A DNA stretch of 10,364 bases from NCBI GenBank assembly GCA_015490675.1, contig WFXI01000235.1, positions 1 through 10,364 on the forward strand, in the 5' to 3' direction. The translations under genes were made by a program, and so were the position numbers. The notes under the pieces are model-generated. The model searched no databases. It worked only from the letters and a program-made list of their open reading frames with translations, and was not told the origin of the DNA. Shown piece by piece: positions 1-5,908 of this stretch. The stretch is from Hydrogenothermaceae bacterium (lineage in GTDB: Bacteria > Aquificota > Aquificia > Aquificales > Hydrogenothermaceae). The number at the start of each line of letters is the position of its first letter. The stretch's first letter is position 1.

Positions 1-365
1 ACAGAAGCCATTGTTGAAAGGTGAGTTTCTATTCCAAGTTCTATAGATTTTGATAAAACAGCCATATCCCAGCCTATTACTGCATCTACACCGATTTCTT
101 TAAGTTGTTCTAAAGTTTCATTTATATAAGGAAGGTCATCTTCAAAAACTATTGAGTTTAAAACTATATACTGCCTAACTCCTGCATCTTGAGTTATTTT
201 TCTAATTTCTTTGACATCCTCAATATCAAAGATAGATTTGTTAGCTCTTTGATTAATTTTTCCACATCCCATATAAATAGCATCTGCACCTGCTTTTATG
301 ACAGCAGAAAGCCCCTCATAGTGTCCAACTGGAGCAAGAATTTCAGGTTTGTTTATTTTATCCAT
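1..365 (-). CDS. Peptidase U32 family protein (5' part, runs off left edge)
   Basis: The first 121 codons of a minus-strand gene are visible, starting at ATG 365-363 with a strong TAAGGAGG site just upstream. The protein opens with EILAPVGHYEGL (residues 8-19), then IKAGADAIYMGC (23-34) and later GVDAVIGWDMAV (92-103) and THLSTMAS (114-121). This is the N-terminal half of the TIM-barrel-like U32 domain, where homologues show LAPAG, GADAVY and H-STQ motifs. Family members act as collagenase-like proteases or, in better studied cases, as factors in tRNA or rRNA hydroxylation and O2-independent ubiquinone synthesis, so the true role here is open. The usual STQ is STM in this protein. The cysteine cluster and C-terminal domain lie outside the window. 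The gene is divergent from trpC, with 74 bases between the two starts. Confidence 0.85.
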   Translation of the reverse strand, partial: MDKINKPEILAPVGHYEGLSAVIKAGADAIYMGCGKINQRANKSIFDIEDVKEIRKITQDAGVRQYIVLNSIVFEDDLPYINETLEQLKEIGVDAVIGWDMAVLSKSIELGIETHLSTMAS

Positions 366-378
366 TGTTTTCCTCCTT

Positions 379-390
379 ATTAGTACTAAT
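379..390. repeat. 12-bp perfect palindrome upstream of the U32 gene
   Basis: ATTAGTACTAAT reads identically on both strands and lies immediately upstream of the Shine-Dalgarno sequence of the U32 gene, within the U32/trpC divergent spacer. It could be a dimeric regulator site, but in such AT-rich DNA a chance palindrome is possible. No partner repeat was found elsewhere in the window by eye. Confidence 0.3.
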
Positions 391-417
391 TATTATTGAG
401 CTTAAATAAACTATAAT
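390..417 (+). promoter_or_regulatory. Likely trpC operon promoter
   Basis: A perfect TATAAT -10 hexamer is at 412-417. The best -35 candidate is the weak TTATTA at 390-395 (16-base spacer). Transcription would begin near 424, giving a leader of about 16 bases to ATG 440 or 52 bases to the alternative TTG 476. The leader is too short to hold a trp attenuator. Confidence 0.45.
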
Positions 418-421
418 ACAA
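392..421 (-). promoter_or_regulatory. Possible promoter for the U32 gene
   Basis: On the minus strand TTGTAT (421-416) and AATAAT (397-392) are separated by 18 bases and lie about 27 bases upstream of the U32 ATG. Both are near-consensus sigma-70 hexamers, so the layout fits a promoter. It overlaps the trpC promoter candidate. The match is only moderate and this region is AT-rich. Confidence 0.35.
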
Positions 422-439
422 GTTTGGTGTTAAAATATT

Positions 440-1264
440 ATGACAAAAGTTAGTAAATATGATAGAGGTCATCCTTTGAATATTCTGGATAAAATTGTAG
501 CTCAAAAGAAGAAAGAATTAGGAAAATATACTTCTGATTACATAAAGACTTTAGAAAAGTTGGCTCAAAATAGAAAACCTCCCAAAGATTTTAAATCTGC
601 ATTAAAGAGAGATGGAATAAATATTATTGCCGAAATAAAAAAAGCATCTCCTTCAAAAGGAATTATAAGAGAAGATTTCAACCCTGTAGAAATTGCAAAA
701 ATTTATGAAGAAAATGGAGCAAGTGCTATATCTGTTTTAGCAGATGAAAAATTTTTTCAAGGAAGTATTGAATATGTTTATGATGTTTCAAAAGTAGTTA
801 ATATTCCAGTAATGAGAAAAGATTTTATTATAGATGAAAGACAAATATTAGAAGCATATGCAAAAGGAGCCGACAGTTATCTTTTAATAACAAGAATATT
901 AAATGCAGAGGAATTAAAAAATTTAATTGATTTTGGTAGAAGTATTGGAATGGAACCTTTGGTAGAAGTTTTTACTAGTGATGAGGCTGTAGTAACAGTT
1001 GATAGTGGAGCTATTATTGTTGGGGTTAACAATAGAGACTTAGATACTTTCGAAGTGGATATAAGAAAATCTGAAGAACTTTGTCCGAAAATAAAAGAGT
1101 GGGGAGCTGAGATTGTGGTTGCAGAAAGTGGATTATCCTCCCACAAGCAATTAAAAGAATTAAATGAAGCTGGAGTGGATGCATTTTTAATTGGAGAAAC
1201 ATTAATGAAATCTAAAGACATAGGAAAAAAATTAAGAGAACTTATAACAGGAGAGACTGATTAA
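440..1264 (+). CDS. trpC: Indole-3-glycerol phosphate synthase
   Basis: This cytoplasmic enzyme of tryptophan synthesis closes carboxyphenylamino-deoxyribulose phosphate to indole-3-glycerol phosphate. The single (beta/alpha)8 barrel carries the family signatures: AEIKKASPSKG with E65 and K67, MRKDFI with K127, LVEV with E176, GVNNRDL with N197/N198, and AESG with E229/S230 (numbered from ATG 440). The coordinates use the longest frame. The first 12 residues match nothing I know in TrpC, whereas TTG at 476 (codon 13) follows GAGGT at 465-469 with a 6-base gap and would begin the protein at NILDKI, where remembered TrpC sequences start; TTG 476 may be the real start. This is the first gene of an operon: the diguanylate cyclase begins 3 bases after its stop. 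No other trp gene is in the window, which fits dispersed trp genes as known in Aquifex. Confidence 0.95.
   Translation: MTKVSKYDRGHPLNILDKIVAQKKKELGKYTSDYIKTLEKLAQNRKPPKDFKSALKRDGINIIAEIKKASPSKGIIREDFNPVEIAKIYEENGASAISVLADEKFFQGSIEYVYDVSKVVNIPVMRKDFIIDERQILEAYAKGADSYLLITRILNAEELKNLIDFGRSIGMEPLVEVFTSDEAVVTVDSGAIIVGVNNRDLDTFEVDIRKSEELCPKIKEWGAEIVVAESGLSSHKQLKELNEAGVDAFLIGETLMKSKDIGKKLRELITGETD
464..478 (+). promoter_or_regulatory. Ribosome binding site favouring a TTG start of trpC
   Basis: AGAGGT at 464-469 is followed after 6 bases by TTG 476-478 in the trpC frame. By contrast ATG 440 has only a GGTGT stretch (426-430) nine bases upstream. The position of this TTG coincides with the N-terminus expected from homologous TrpC proteins. 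Confidence 0.45.
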
Positions 1265-1267
1265 AGT

Positions 1268-2179
1268 ATGAATGCTAATGCAATAGCCAAAAGAACTATG
1301 GAATTTCTCGTAAATCAAGGTATTCCCTTAACTCCTAAAAATTATTCTAAATTTTATTATGCATTTTTATATATTGAAGAAAACAACATAGATATTTTTT
1401 CACCTGCAGATGTTTTCAAAATTGCAGATAAAATAGATAAAGAAAAAGACCTAAAAAAAGTCCTTGAAAAAGTAGAAGAAAAGTTAGAAGAAACAGCAAA
1501 AGGGGTTTCTGAACATTCAGATAAAATTAAAGAGAAAAAAGAAAACATAGAAACAGAGGAAGACATTCAAAAAATTCTTGTGGAACTAAATGAAACAATT
1601 TTAATTACAGATGGTCTTGTGAAATTTATATATCAGCAAAAGAAAATAATAGAGAAAATTAAAAGAGAACTATCAGAAAAAGACGAACTTATATACAAAG
1701 ATGAACTTACAGGATTGTTAAATAGAAGGGCTTTTGAAAGGGATATTAGGGAACTCGTTAAGAACAATGTACCTTTTTCTCTTGCAATGATTGATTTGGA
1801 TAACTTCAAGCAAATAAACGATACTTATGGACACCAATTTGGTGATGAAGTATTGAAAGGTTTTGCAGATGTTGTTGAACATACATTAAGAGAAAGTGAT
1901 AGAAAATATAGAGTAGGTGGAGAGGAATTTATAATAATACTACCAAAAACAGAACTTCCAATTGCTTATAAGGTCATAGAAAGATTGAGAGAAAATTTTA
2001 ATAAAAGGGAATTTAATTATAATGGTCAAAAACTTAATTTTTCTTTTTCAGCAGGTCTTACAGAATTTAAAGAGTGTAAAACTTCTGTGGATAAGTGTAT
2101 AGAAGAGTTGATAAGTAAAGCAGACAGCCTACTTTATAAAGCTAAAAATTATGGAAAAAATATTGTTATGACAGGTTAA
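1268..2179 (+). CDS. Soluble diguanylate cyclase (GGDEF domain)
   Basis: This predicted enzyme condenses two GTP into the second messenger c-di-GMP. The GGDEF domain spans about residues 140-303 and begins DELTGLLNRRAF (145-156), with the metal and GTP loop IDLDNFK (175-181) and the active-site GGEEF at 217-221. A product-inhibition I-site, RESD at 208-211, stands exactly five residues before GGEEF as in PleD. The N-terminal 135 residues are helical and charged, without membrane segments. The opening (MEFLVNQGIPLTPKNYSKFY) resembles the N-terminal region of a common class of cytoplasmic diguanylate cyclases that carry a PTP-NY pattern; residues 55-105 look like coiled coil. The ATG lies 3 bases after the trpC stop, and AGGAGAG at 1249-1255 is a slightly distant ribosome site. 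All key residues are intact, so activity and feedback control are expected. The input signal is unknown. Confidence 0.93.
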   Translation: MNANAIAKRTMEFLVNQGIPLTPKNYSKFYYAFLYIEENNIDIFSPADVFKIADKIDKEKDLKKVLEKVEEKLEETAKGVSEHSDKIKEKKENIETEEDIQKILVELNETILITDGLVKFIYQQKKIIEKIKRELSEKDELIYKDELTGLLNRRAFERDIRELVKNNVPFSLAMIDLDNFKQINDTYGHQFGDEVLKGFADVVEHTLRESDRKYRVGGEEFIIILPKTELPIAYKVIERLRENFNKREFNYNGQKLNFSFSAGLTEFKECKTSVDKCIEELISKADSLLYKAKNYGKNIVMTG

Positions 2180-2191
2180 TGGAGGATATAT

Positions 2192-3277
2192 ATGAATTTC
2201 ATAGAAAAAGCAAAAGAATTTTATATAAATGAGATAAATGATTATGAATTTTATATGTTTTTATCAGAAAAGGTTAAAGATGAAAACCTAAAAGAAAATT
2301 TAATTAGAATTGCAAATATGGAAAAAGGGCACGCAAATTTTTGGAAACAATTTTTAGAAAAAAATAATGCCCCTATTCCTCAAGCTAGTCCTGCAAAGCT
2401 GAGGCAAGCGATTGCATTAATATTAAACAAATTTACAAATCCAGTTTTAGTTGTTTCTTTTTTAGAACTTGGAGAAAGTGGAGGAGTAAAAGAATATTAC
2501 GACTTTTTAAATAACGCTCCTCTATCTGATGAAGATAAAGAAAAACTAAAAAAAATAATAGTTGATGAAATAGAGCACGAGACATTTTTTGCGAAAGAAG
2601 CAGAAAAGTTTGGTCTTTCTAATGTAAGAGACTTTGTCCTTGGGATGAACGATGGTTTAGTTGAAATTCTTGGAGCAGTTACAGGTTTATCTGCTGTTTA
2701 TGTGAATAATCCTTTAATGGTAGCTGTATCTGGTAGTATAGTTGGAGTTGCTGGTGCTTTATCAATGGGAATTGGGGCTTTTATTTCTGTTCGTTCTCAA
2801 AGACAGGTAAACAAAGCCTTGAATGAAAAAATTGAAATTTTATTTGATGTATCTCCTGACAAGGCTTTGGATACATTAAGAGAACATTTAGAAGAAATGA
2901 ATATTCCTTCACAAGTAATAGAAGAAATAGTAAAGAAAGTTGATGATAAGAAAGCTATTGCAAAACTTTTAATAAAAGAAGATGATGAAAATGAAATCAG
3001 GTCTGGTTTATTTACAGGCTTTGCATACTTATTTGGGGTTTTATTCCCTGTTTTACCTTATTTCTTTGCTCCAAGTTCTCTTGTCGCATTGCCATTTAGT
3101 ATACTTTTTGCAGGATTGGCTTTAGCAACTGTTGGATTTGTAATAGCTACATTATCAGGAATAGATATAAGAAAGAAAATTATGGAAATGGTAATTGCAG
3201 GATTTTCTGCTGCAGGATTATCCTATCTATTTGGAAAAGCGATACAGGCTATATTTGGAATAGAAGTTGATATTTAA
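2192..3277 (+). CDS. Rubrerythrin/ferritin-like plus VIT1/CCC1 membrane iron transporter (MbfA-like)
   Basis: This is a two-domain protein. Residues 1-138 form a ferritin-like four-helix domain with likely di-iron ligands E14 or E19, E44/H47 (MEKGH), E92 or E95 (LELGE) and E126/H129 (DEIEHE). Residues 145-361 are a VIT1/CCC1 transporter with RDFVLGMNDGLVEILGAVTG (146-165), the SMGIGAFISVRSQ stretch (191-203) and about five membrane segments near 156-172, 174-198, 272-292, 296-320 and 332-355. Between segments 2 and 3 lies the acidic cytosolic loop (about 205-268), the metal-binding domain of the family. The same fusion is known as MbfA, which exports iron and protects against iron and peroxide stress in rhizobia; iron or manganese export is the likely role here. 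GGAGG at 2181-2185 is the ribosome site, 12 bases after the upstream stop. It is the last gene of the trpC operon, followed by a terminator. Confidence 0.92.
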   Translation: MNFIEKAKEFYINEINDYEFYMFLSEKVKDENLKENLIRIANMEKGHANFWKQFLEKNNAPIPQASPAKLRQAIALILNKFTNPVLVVSFLELGESGGVKEYYDFLNNAPLSDEDKEKLKKIIVDEIEHETFFAKEAEKFGLSNVRDFVLGMNDGLVEILGAVTGLSAVYVNNPLMVAVSGSIVGVAGALSMGIGAFISVRSQRQVNKALNEKIEILFDVSPDKALDTLREHLEEMNIPSQVIEEIVKKVDDKKAIAKLLIKEDDENEIRSGLFTGFAYLFGVLFPVLPYFFAPSSLVALPFSILFAGLALATVGFVIATLSGIDIRKKIMEMVIAGFSAAGLSYLFGKAIQAIFGIEVDI

Positions 3278-3279
3278 TT

Positions 3280-3303
3280 AAAGGGGCTTTTATAGCCCCT
3301 TTT
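3280..3303. terminator. Bidirectional intrinsic terminator between the iron transporter and tpx
   Basis: AAAGGGGCT (3280-3288) pairs perfectly with AGCCCCTTT (3294-3302) around a TTTAT loop, a 9-bp stem with four central G-C pairs. A short T tract follows on the plus strand (3300-3303), and on the minus strand the hairpin is followed by T-rich TTTAATTAAAT. It sits in the 31-base gap between two converging genes and can stop transcription from both. Confidence 0.88.
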
Positions 3304-3308
3304 ATACT

Positions 3309-3815
3309 TTATAAAACTGATTTTAAAGTATTAATTACTTCGTCGTAGTTTGGTTCTTCAGTAATTTCAGGAACAATTTGCTTGTAGCAAACTTTTCCTT
3401 CAGGGTCTACAATAAATACTGCTCTTGCTAAAATTCCTTTTAAAGCACCTTCAGAAATTAAAACTCCATATTTTTCTAAGTCTCTGTATCTAAAGTCAGA
3501 ACCAATATCAATATTTCCTATATTGAAAGACTCACAAAATCTTTTTTCTGCAAAAGGTAAGTCCATAGATACTACAGTTACATCTACATCAAGACCAGCA
3601 AGTTTTTCATTAAATTCTTTAGTTTCTTTCTCACAAACAGGAGTATCTAAAGATGGAACAGTTATGATTACTTGATATTTTCCTTTTGCTCCACCAATGA
3701 TTTTTTCTGAAAGGTCTGTTAAAACTACTACTGCTTCAGGAGCTTTGTCTCCTACATTAATTTCTGGACCTGCAAGTGTTACAGGATTTCCTTTTAAAGT
3801 TACAGTTGTTGCCAT
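3309..3815 (-). CDS. tpx: Thiol peroxidase (atypical 2-Cys peroxiredoxin, Tpx)
   Basis: This enzyme reduces hydrogen peroxide and alkyl hydroperoxides with electrons from thioredoxin. Its 168 residues match the usual Tpx length. The peroxidatic cysteine is C61 in PSLDTPVCEKET (54-65), and the resolving cysteine is C94 in KRFCESFNIG (91-100), the characteristic Tpx spacing. The conserved active-site arginine is R131 in ARAVFIVD. The GNPVTLAG opening (9-16) and the GDKAPE motif (22-27) are also typical. One further cysteine, C143 (KVCYKQ), is not part of the standard pair. ATG 3815 follows AAGGAGG (3829-3823) with a good gap. No signal peptide is visible, so it acts in the cytoplasm. It is a single-gene unit, divergent from the DJ-1/PfpI gene and ending at the shared terminator. 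Confidence 0.97.
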   Translation of the reverse strand: MATTVTLKGNPVTLAGPEINVGDKAPEAVVVLTDLSEKIIGGAKGKYQVIITVPSLDTPVCEKETKEFNEKLAGLDVDVTVVSMDLPFAEKRFCESFNIGNIDIGSDFRYRDLEKYGVLISEGALKGILARAVFIVDPEGKVCYKQIVPEITEEPNYDEVINTLKSVL

Positions 3816-3917
3816 AAATATACCTCCTTGAATTTTGTTGTTTTTTTCTATACTACATATATTGGTTTATACTTTATATGATTTTTTTCACGAAAAGCTA
3901 AACAAGGAGGAAAAAAG
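3816..3917. promoter_or_regulatory. Divergent AT-rich control region between tpx and the DJ-1/PfpI gene
   Basis: The 102-base spacer must hold both promoters. On the plus strand TATACT occurs twice (3849-3854 and 3868-3873); the second is a plausible -10 for the rightward gene but has no good -35. CATATA (3856-3861) and TATATG (3875-3880) form a 6-bp inverted repeat with a 13-base gap. A poly-T run is at 3841-3847. Both genes have strong ribosome sites at the borders (3823-3829 minus, 3904-3910 plus). No recognisable PerR, OxyR or Fur box was found by eye. Confidence 0.4.
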
Positions 3918-4436
3918 ATGATAAAAATAGCTTTACTTTTAGAAAACTTTGTAGAAGAAGTTGAATTTATATATCCATTTTATAGATTTAAGGAAGAAGG
4001 TTTTAATGTTGATATTGTAGCTTCTAAAATTGGAGAATTTAAAGGGAAAAACGGATTAACTTTTCATTCAAATACATTAGTTGACCCTGAAAAAGCATCT
4101 GAATATGATGGAGTTTTTATTCCTGGAGGATATGCCCCTGATAGATTTAGAAGGGATAAAGATATAGTAAAATTTGTTAAAAATGCATATAACAATAATA
4201 AAGTAATTGGAGCTATATGCCACGGACCTTGGCTTTTGATATCTGCAAAAATAGTAAAGGGTAAAAATATTACAGGTTTTTTTTCTATAAAAGATGATAT
4301 TTCAAATGCAGGAGCAAATTATACAGGTAAACCTGTTGAAATAGATGGAAATATAATAACAGGAACAGACCCTAAAGCTATGCCTCAAATGGTAAAAGTT
4401 TTTATTGAAGAGGTAAAGAAAAGGGCTAATCATTAA
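3918..4436 (+). CDS. DJ-1/PfpI superfamily protein
   Basis: This cytoplasmic protein of 172 residues belongs to the PfpI branch of the DJ-1 superfamily, annotated variously as protease, glyoxalase-like or deglycase. The nucleophile elbow AICHGPW gives C101 and H102. E13 in FVEEVE is the likely acidic residue that holds the cysteine thiol. The position matching the third residue of the PfpI protease triad (Glu in GG-APER) is aspartate D75 in GGYAPDRF. IKDDISNAGANY (about 127-138) and the final helix are also family-typical. AAGGAGG (3904-3910) with a 7-base gap fixes the start. The gene is divergent from tpx, which hints at a stress role, though this is inference. Its last 11 bases overlap the end of the converging recombinase gene, and no terminator hairpin is visible there. 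Confidence 0.92.
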   Translation: MIKIALLLENFVEEVEFIYPFYRFKEEGFNVDIVASKIGEFKGKNGLTFHSNTLVDPEKASEYDGVFIPGGYAPDRFRRDKDIVKFVKNAYNNNKVIGAICHGPWLLISAKIVKGKNITGFFSIKDDISNAGANYTGKPVEIDGNIITGTDPKAMPQMVKVFIEEVKKRANH

Positions 4437-5301
4437 GCCATTTTGTAATATCTTTTGTGGTTTTTATAAGCTGGTCTTTGTTTACTTTAGCATATCTTGC
4501 TGTAGTTGTAGGAGAAGAGTGCCCAAGAAGTTCCTGTATTACTCTAAGCTCTGCTCCTGATTGTAAAGCTAAGGTAGCAGAAGTATGCCTTAATTTGTGG
4601 GGATGTAGTTTTATATTTAATTTACTTCCTAAATCTTTTATTCTTTTCCATAAAGATAAGTAAGATATTGGAAATATTTCGTCAAAATTGTGTTTTTTCA
4701 AATATTCTGCAAACACTACCAAAGTTTTACCTGTGATTGGAACAAGTCTTTCTTTATTTCCTTTTCCTTTTACTTTTATAAATGCTATGTCATTTTTATT
4801 GATTTCATCTAAAAGTGTGTCTATTGTATATAAACTTCCTTCTCTTTCTATAACTATATCTTGTCTTTTTATTCCAAGTAGCTCAGATGCTCTAAGTCCT
4901 GTGGAAACTAAAAATAGTATTAAAACTTTATCCATTAGGTTTTCTGTGTTTTCAAGTAATTTTTGAACTTCTTCGTGGGTTAAGGCTTCTGGAATTTTAT
5001 TTGAAATTTTAGGTCTATGTGATTTTGTTATTGGGGAAGTTTCCAATAAATCCATATCTATTAAATATTTGAAGAATGTATTTATTGAGGCTATTTTCCT
5101 AGCAATTGTTGAGCTTTTTAGTTTTTTTGCCTGTAAATACATCCTAAATTTTGCTATGTCTGCTTTAGTAATTTCTTCTACATCTTTATCCTTTAATATG
5201 TCCTGAAACTGCTTTAAATCTATTTTGTAGTTTTTTACTGTGTGAGGTGATTTATCTTCTATATACATTAAAAATAATTCTGCACATTCACTAATCTTCA
5301 T
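4426..5301 (-). CDS. Xer-type tyrosine recombinase
   Basis: This predicted site-specific recombinase is probably the chromosome dimer-resolving Xer enzyme; which of XerC, XerD or the archaeal-like XerA it matches best cannot be settled by reading. Residues 1-85 form the SAM-like core-binding domain (SPHTVKNYKIDLKQF, 18-32). The catalytic domain follows with the full set R137 (STGLRASELL), K180 (GKGNKER), H235 and R238 (HPHKLRHT), H261 (LGHSS) and nucleophile Y270. Between R137 and K180 there are 43 residues instead of the 24 in E. coli XerD, an extra charged stretch around 150-172. At 291 residues the length is normal. ATG 5301 lies inside the end of ubiX (11-base overlap) and is preceded by AAGGA, so the two are translated from one message. 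No integrase neighbours, att repeats or phage genes are seen. Confidence 0.92.
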   Translation of the reverse strand: MKISECAELFLMYIEDKSPHTVKNYKIDLKQFQDILKDKDVEEITKADIAKFRMYLQAKKLKSSTIARKIASINTFFKYLIDMDLLETSPITKSHRPKISNKIPEALTHEEVQKLLENTENLMDKVLILFLVSTGLRASELLGIKRQDIVIEREGSLYTIDTLLDEINKNDIAFIKVKGKGNKERLVPITGKTLVVFAEYLKKHNFDEIFPISYLSLWKRIKDLGSKLNIKLHPHKLRHTSATLALQSGAELRVIQELLGHSSPTTTARYAKVNKDQLIKTTKDITKWLND

Positions 5302-5869
5302 TTTCCTTCCATCTTTTGTAAAGATTATGTTTAACCTTGAAGAAATCTAAAACTTTTCCAGCAACAAAATTAACCATATCTTCAACTGTTTTAGGATTAT
5401 GATAAAAAGCAGGAGAAGCAGAAGATACAATAGCTCCAGCTAAAGCTACTTTTTTCATATTTTCAATATGTATTAGAGAAAAAGGCATTTCTCTAATAAG
5501 TAGATATAATGGAACTTTTTCCTTTAAAGCAACATCACAAATTCTGTGTATAAGGTTTTGAGAAACTCCATTTGCAATATTTGCGAGGGTATTCATAGAG
5601 CAAGGAGCAACAATTACACCTTTTGTTTCTATTAATCTAGAGCCACTGGCTAATGTGGATGATATGTCTTTTACATTTATAAGTTTTACATTTTCATTTA
5701 TTAAATTTTTTATATCTTTTCTAGATATTCCTTCTTCTCTATCTAAAACAACATATCCATTGTCAGATATTAAAAGATATACAAAGTTGTTTTTTGACAG
5801 TTCTTCCAAAATTTTTAAGCCATATCTAACACCACTGGCACCAGTGATGCACAAAACATACTTATCCAT
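5291..5869 (-). CDS. ubiX: Flavin prenyltransferase UbiX (Pad1 family)
   Basis: UbiX attaches a dimethylallyl group to reduced FMN to make prenyl-FMN, the cofactor of UbiD-type decarboxylases used in quinone and aromatic acid pathways. The 192 residues carry the family marks: GASGV at 10-14 for FMN phosphate binding, ISDNG at 34-38, ASGSR at 74-78, VAPCSMNTLANIANG at 87-101, R109 in IHRICDVALKE, REMPFSLIHIENM at 126-138 and PAFY at 153-156. The start is certain, because GASGV sits at the usual distance from M1. No ribosome site precedes it; a TATAAT -10 ends only 6 bases upstream of the ATG, so the message is probably leaderless. No ubiD is in the window. The gene ends in an 11-base overlap with the recombinase start. 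The C-terminal 15 residues are charged and not conserved. Confidence 0.96.
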   Translation of the reverse strand: MDKYVLCITGASGVRYGLKILEELSKNNFVYLLISDNGYVVLDREEGISRKDIKNLINENVKLINVKDISSTLASGSRLIETKGVIVAPCSMNTLANIANGVSQNLIHRICDVALKEKVPLYLLIREMPFSLIHIENMKKVALAGAIVSSASPAFYHNPKTVEDMVNFVAGKVLDFFKVKHNLYKRWKENED

Positions 5870-5871
5870 AC

Positions 5872-5881
5872 TATAATTATA
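5872..5881. promoter_or_regulatory. Symmetric -10 element serving ubiX (minus) and the RND gene (plus)
   Basis: TATAATTATA is a perfect 10-bp palindrome that gives TATAAT on both strands (5872-5877 plus, 5881-5876 minus). On the minus strand it ends 6 bases before the ubiX ATG; on the plus strand it is 31 bases before the pump ATG 5909. The plus side has a weak -35 (TGCACA, 5848-5853, 18-base spacer); no good -35 is seen on the minus side. Symmetric -10 elements are a known source of divergent transcription in bacteria. Confidence 0.5.
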
Positions 5882-5908
5882 ACGGTATTTAAAGGTTTAG
5901 GAGGATTA

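Noticed and set aside
189..383. 64-codon plus-strand frame at the left edge
   Set aside because: It lies opposite the U32 gene, whose motifs and ribosome site are clear. The frame has no ribosome site and a composition typical of an antisense shadow.
366..439. A trp attenuator or T-box upstream of trpC
   Set aside because: The spacer is only 74 bases, with no tryptophan-rich leader peptide, no terminator hairpin and no T-box sequence.
877..1221. 114-codon minus-strand frame inside trpC
   Set aside because: It is fully embedded antisense to a catalytic enzyme gene with intact motifs, is serine-rich from complementary codons and has no ribosome site.
4457..4966. Two plus-strand frames of 68 and 92 codons within the recombinase gene
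   Set aside because: They are antisense to conserved recombinase motifs and show no start signals or family resemblance.
4426..5301. Recombinase as the integrase of a genomic island or prophage
   Set aside because: It has Xer length and motifs, overlaps ubiX, and there is no tRNA, direct repeat, excisionase or phage gene around it; composition matches its neighbours.
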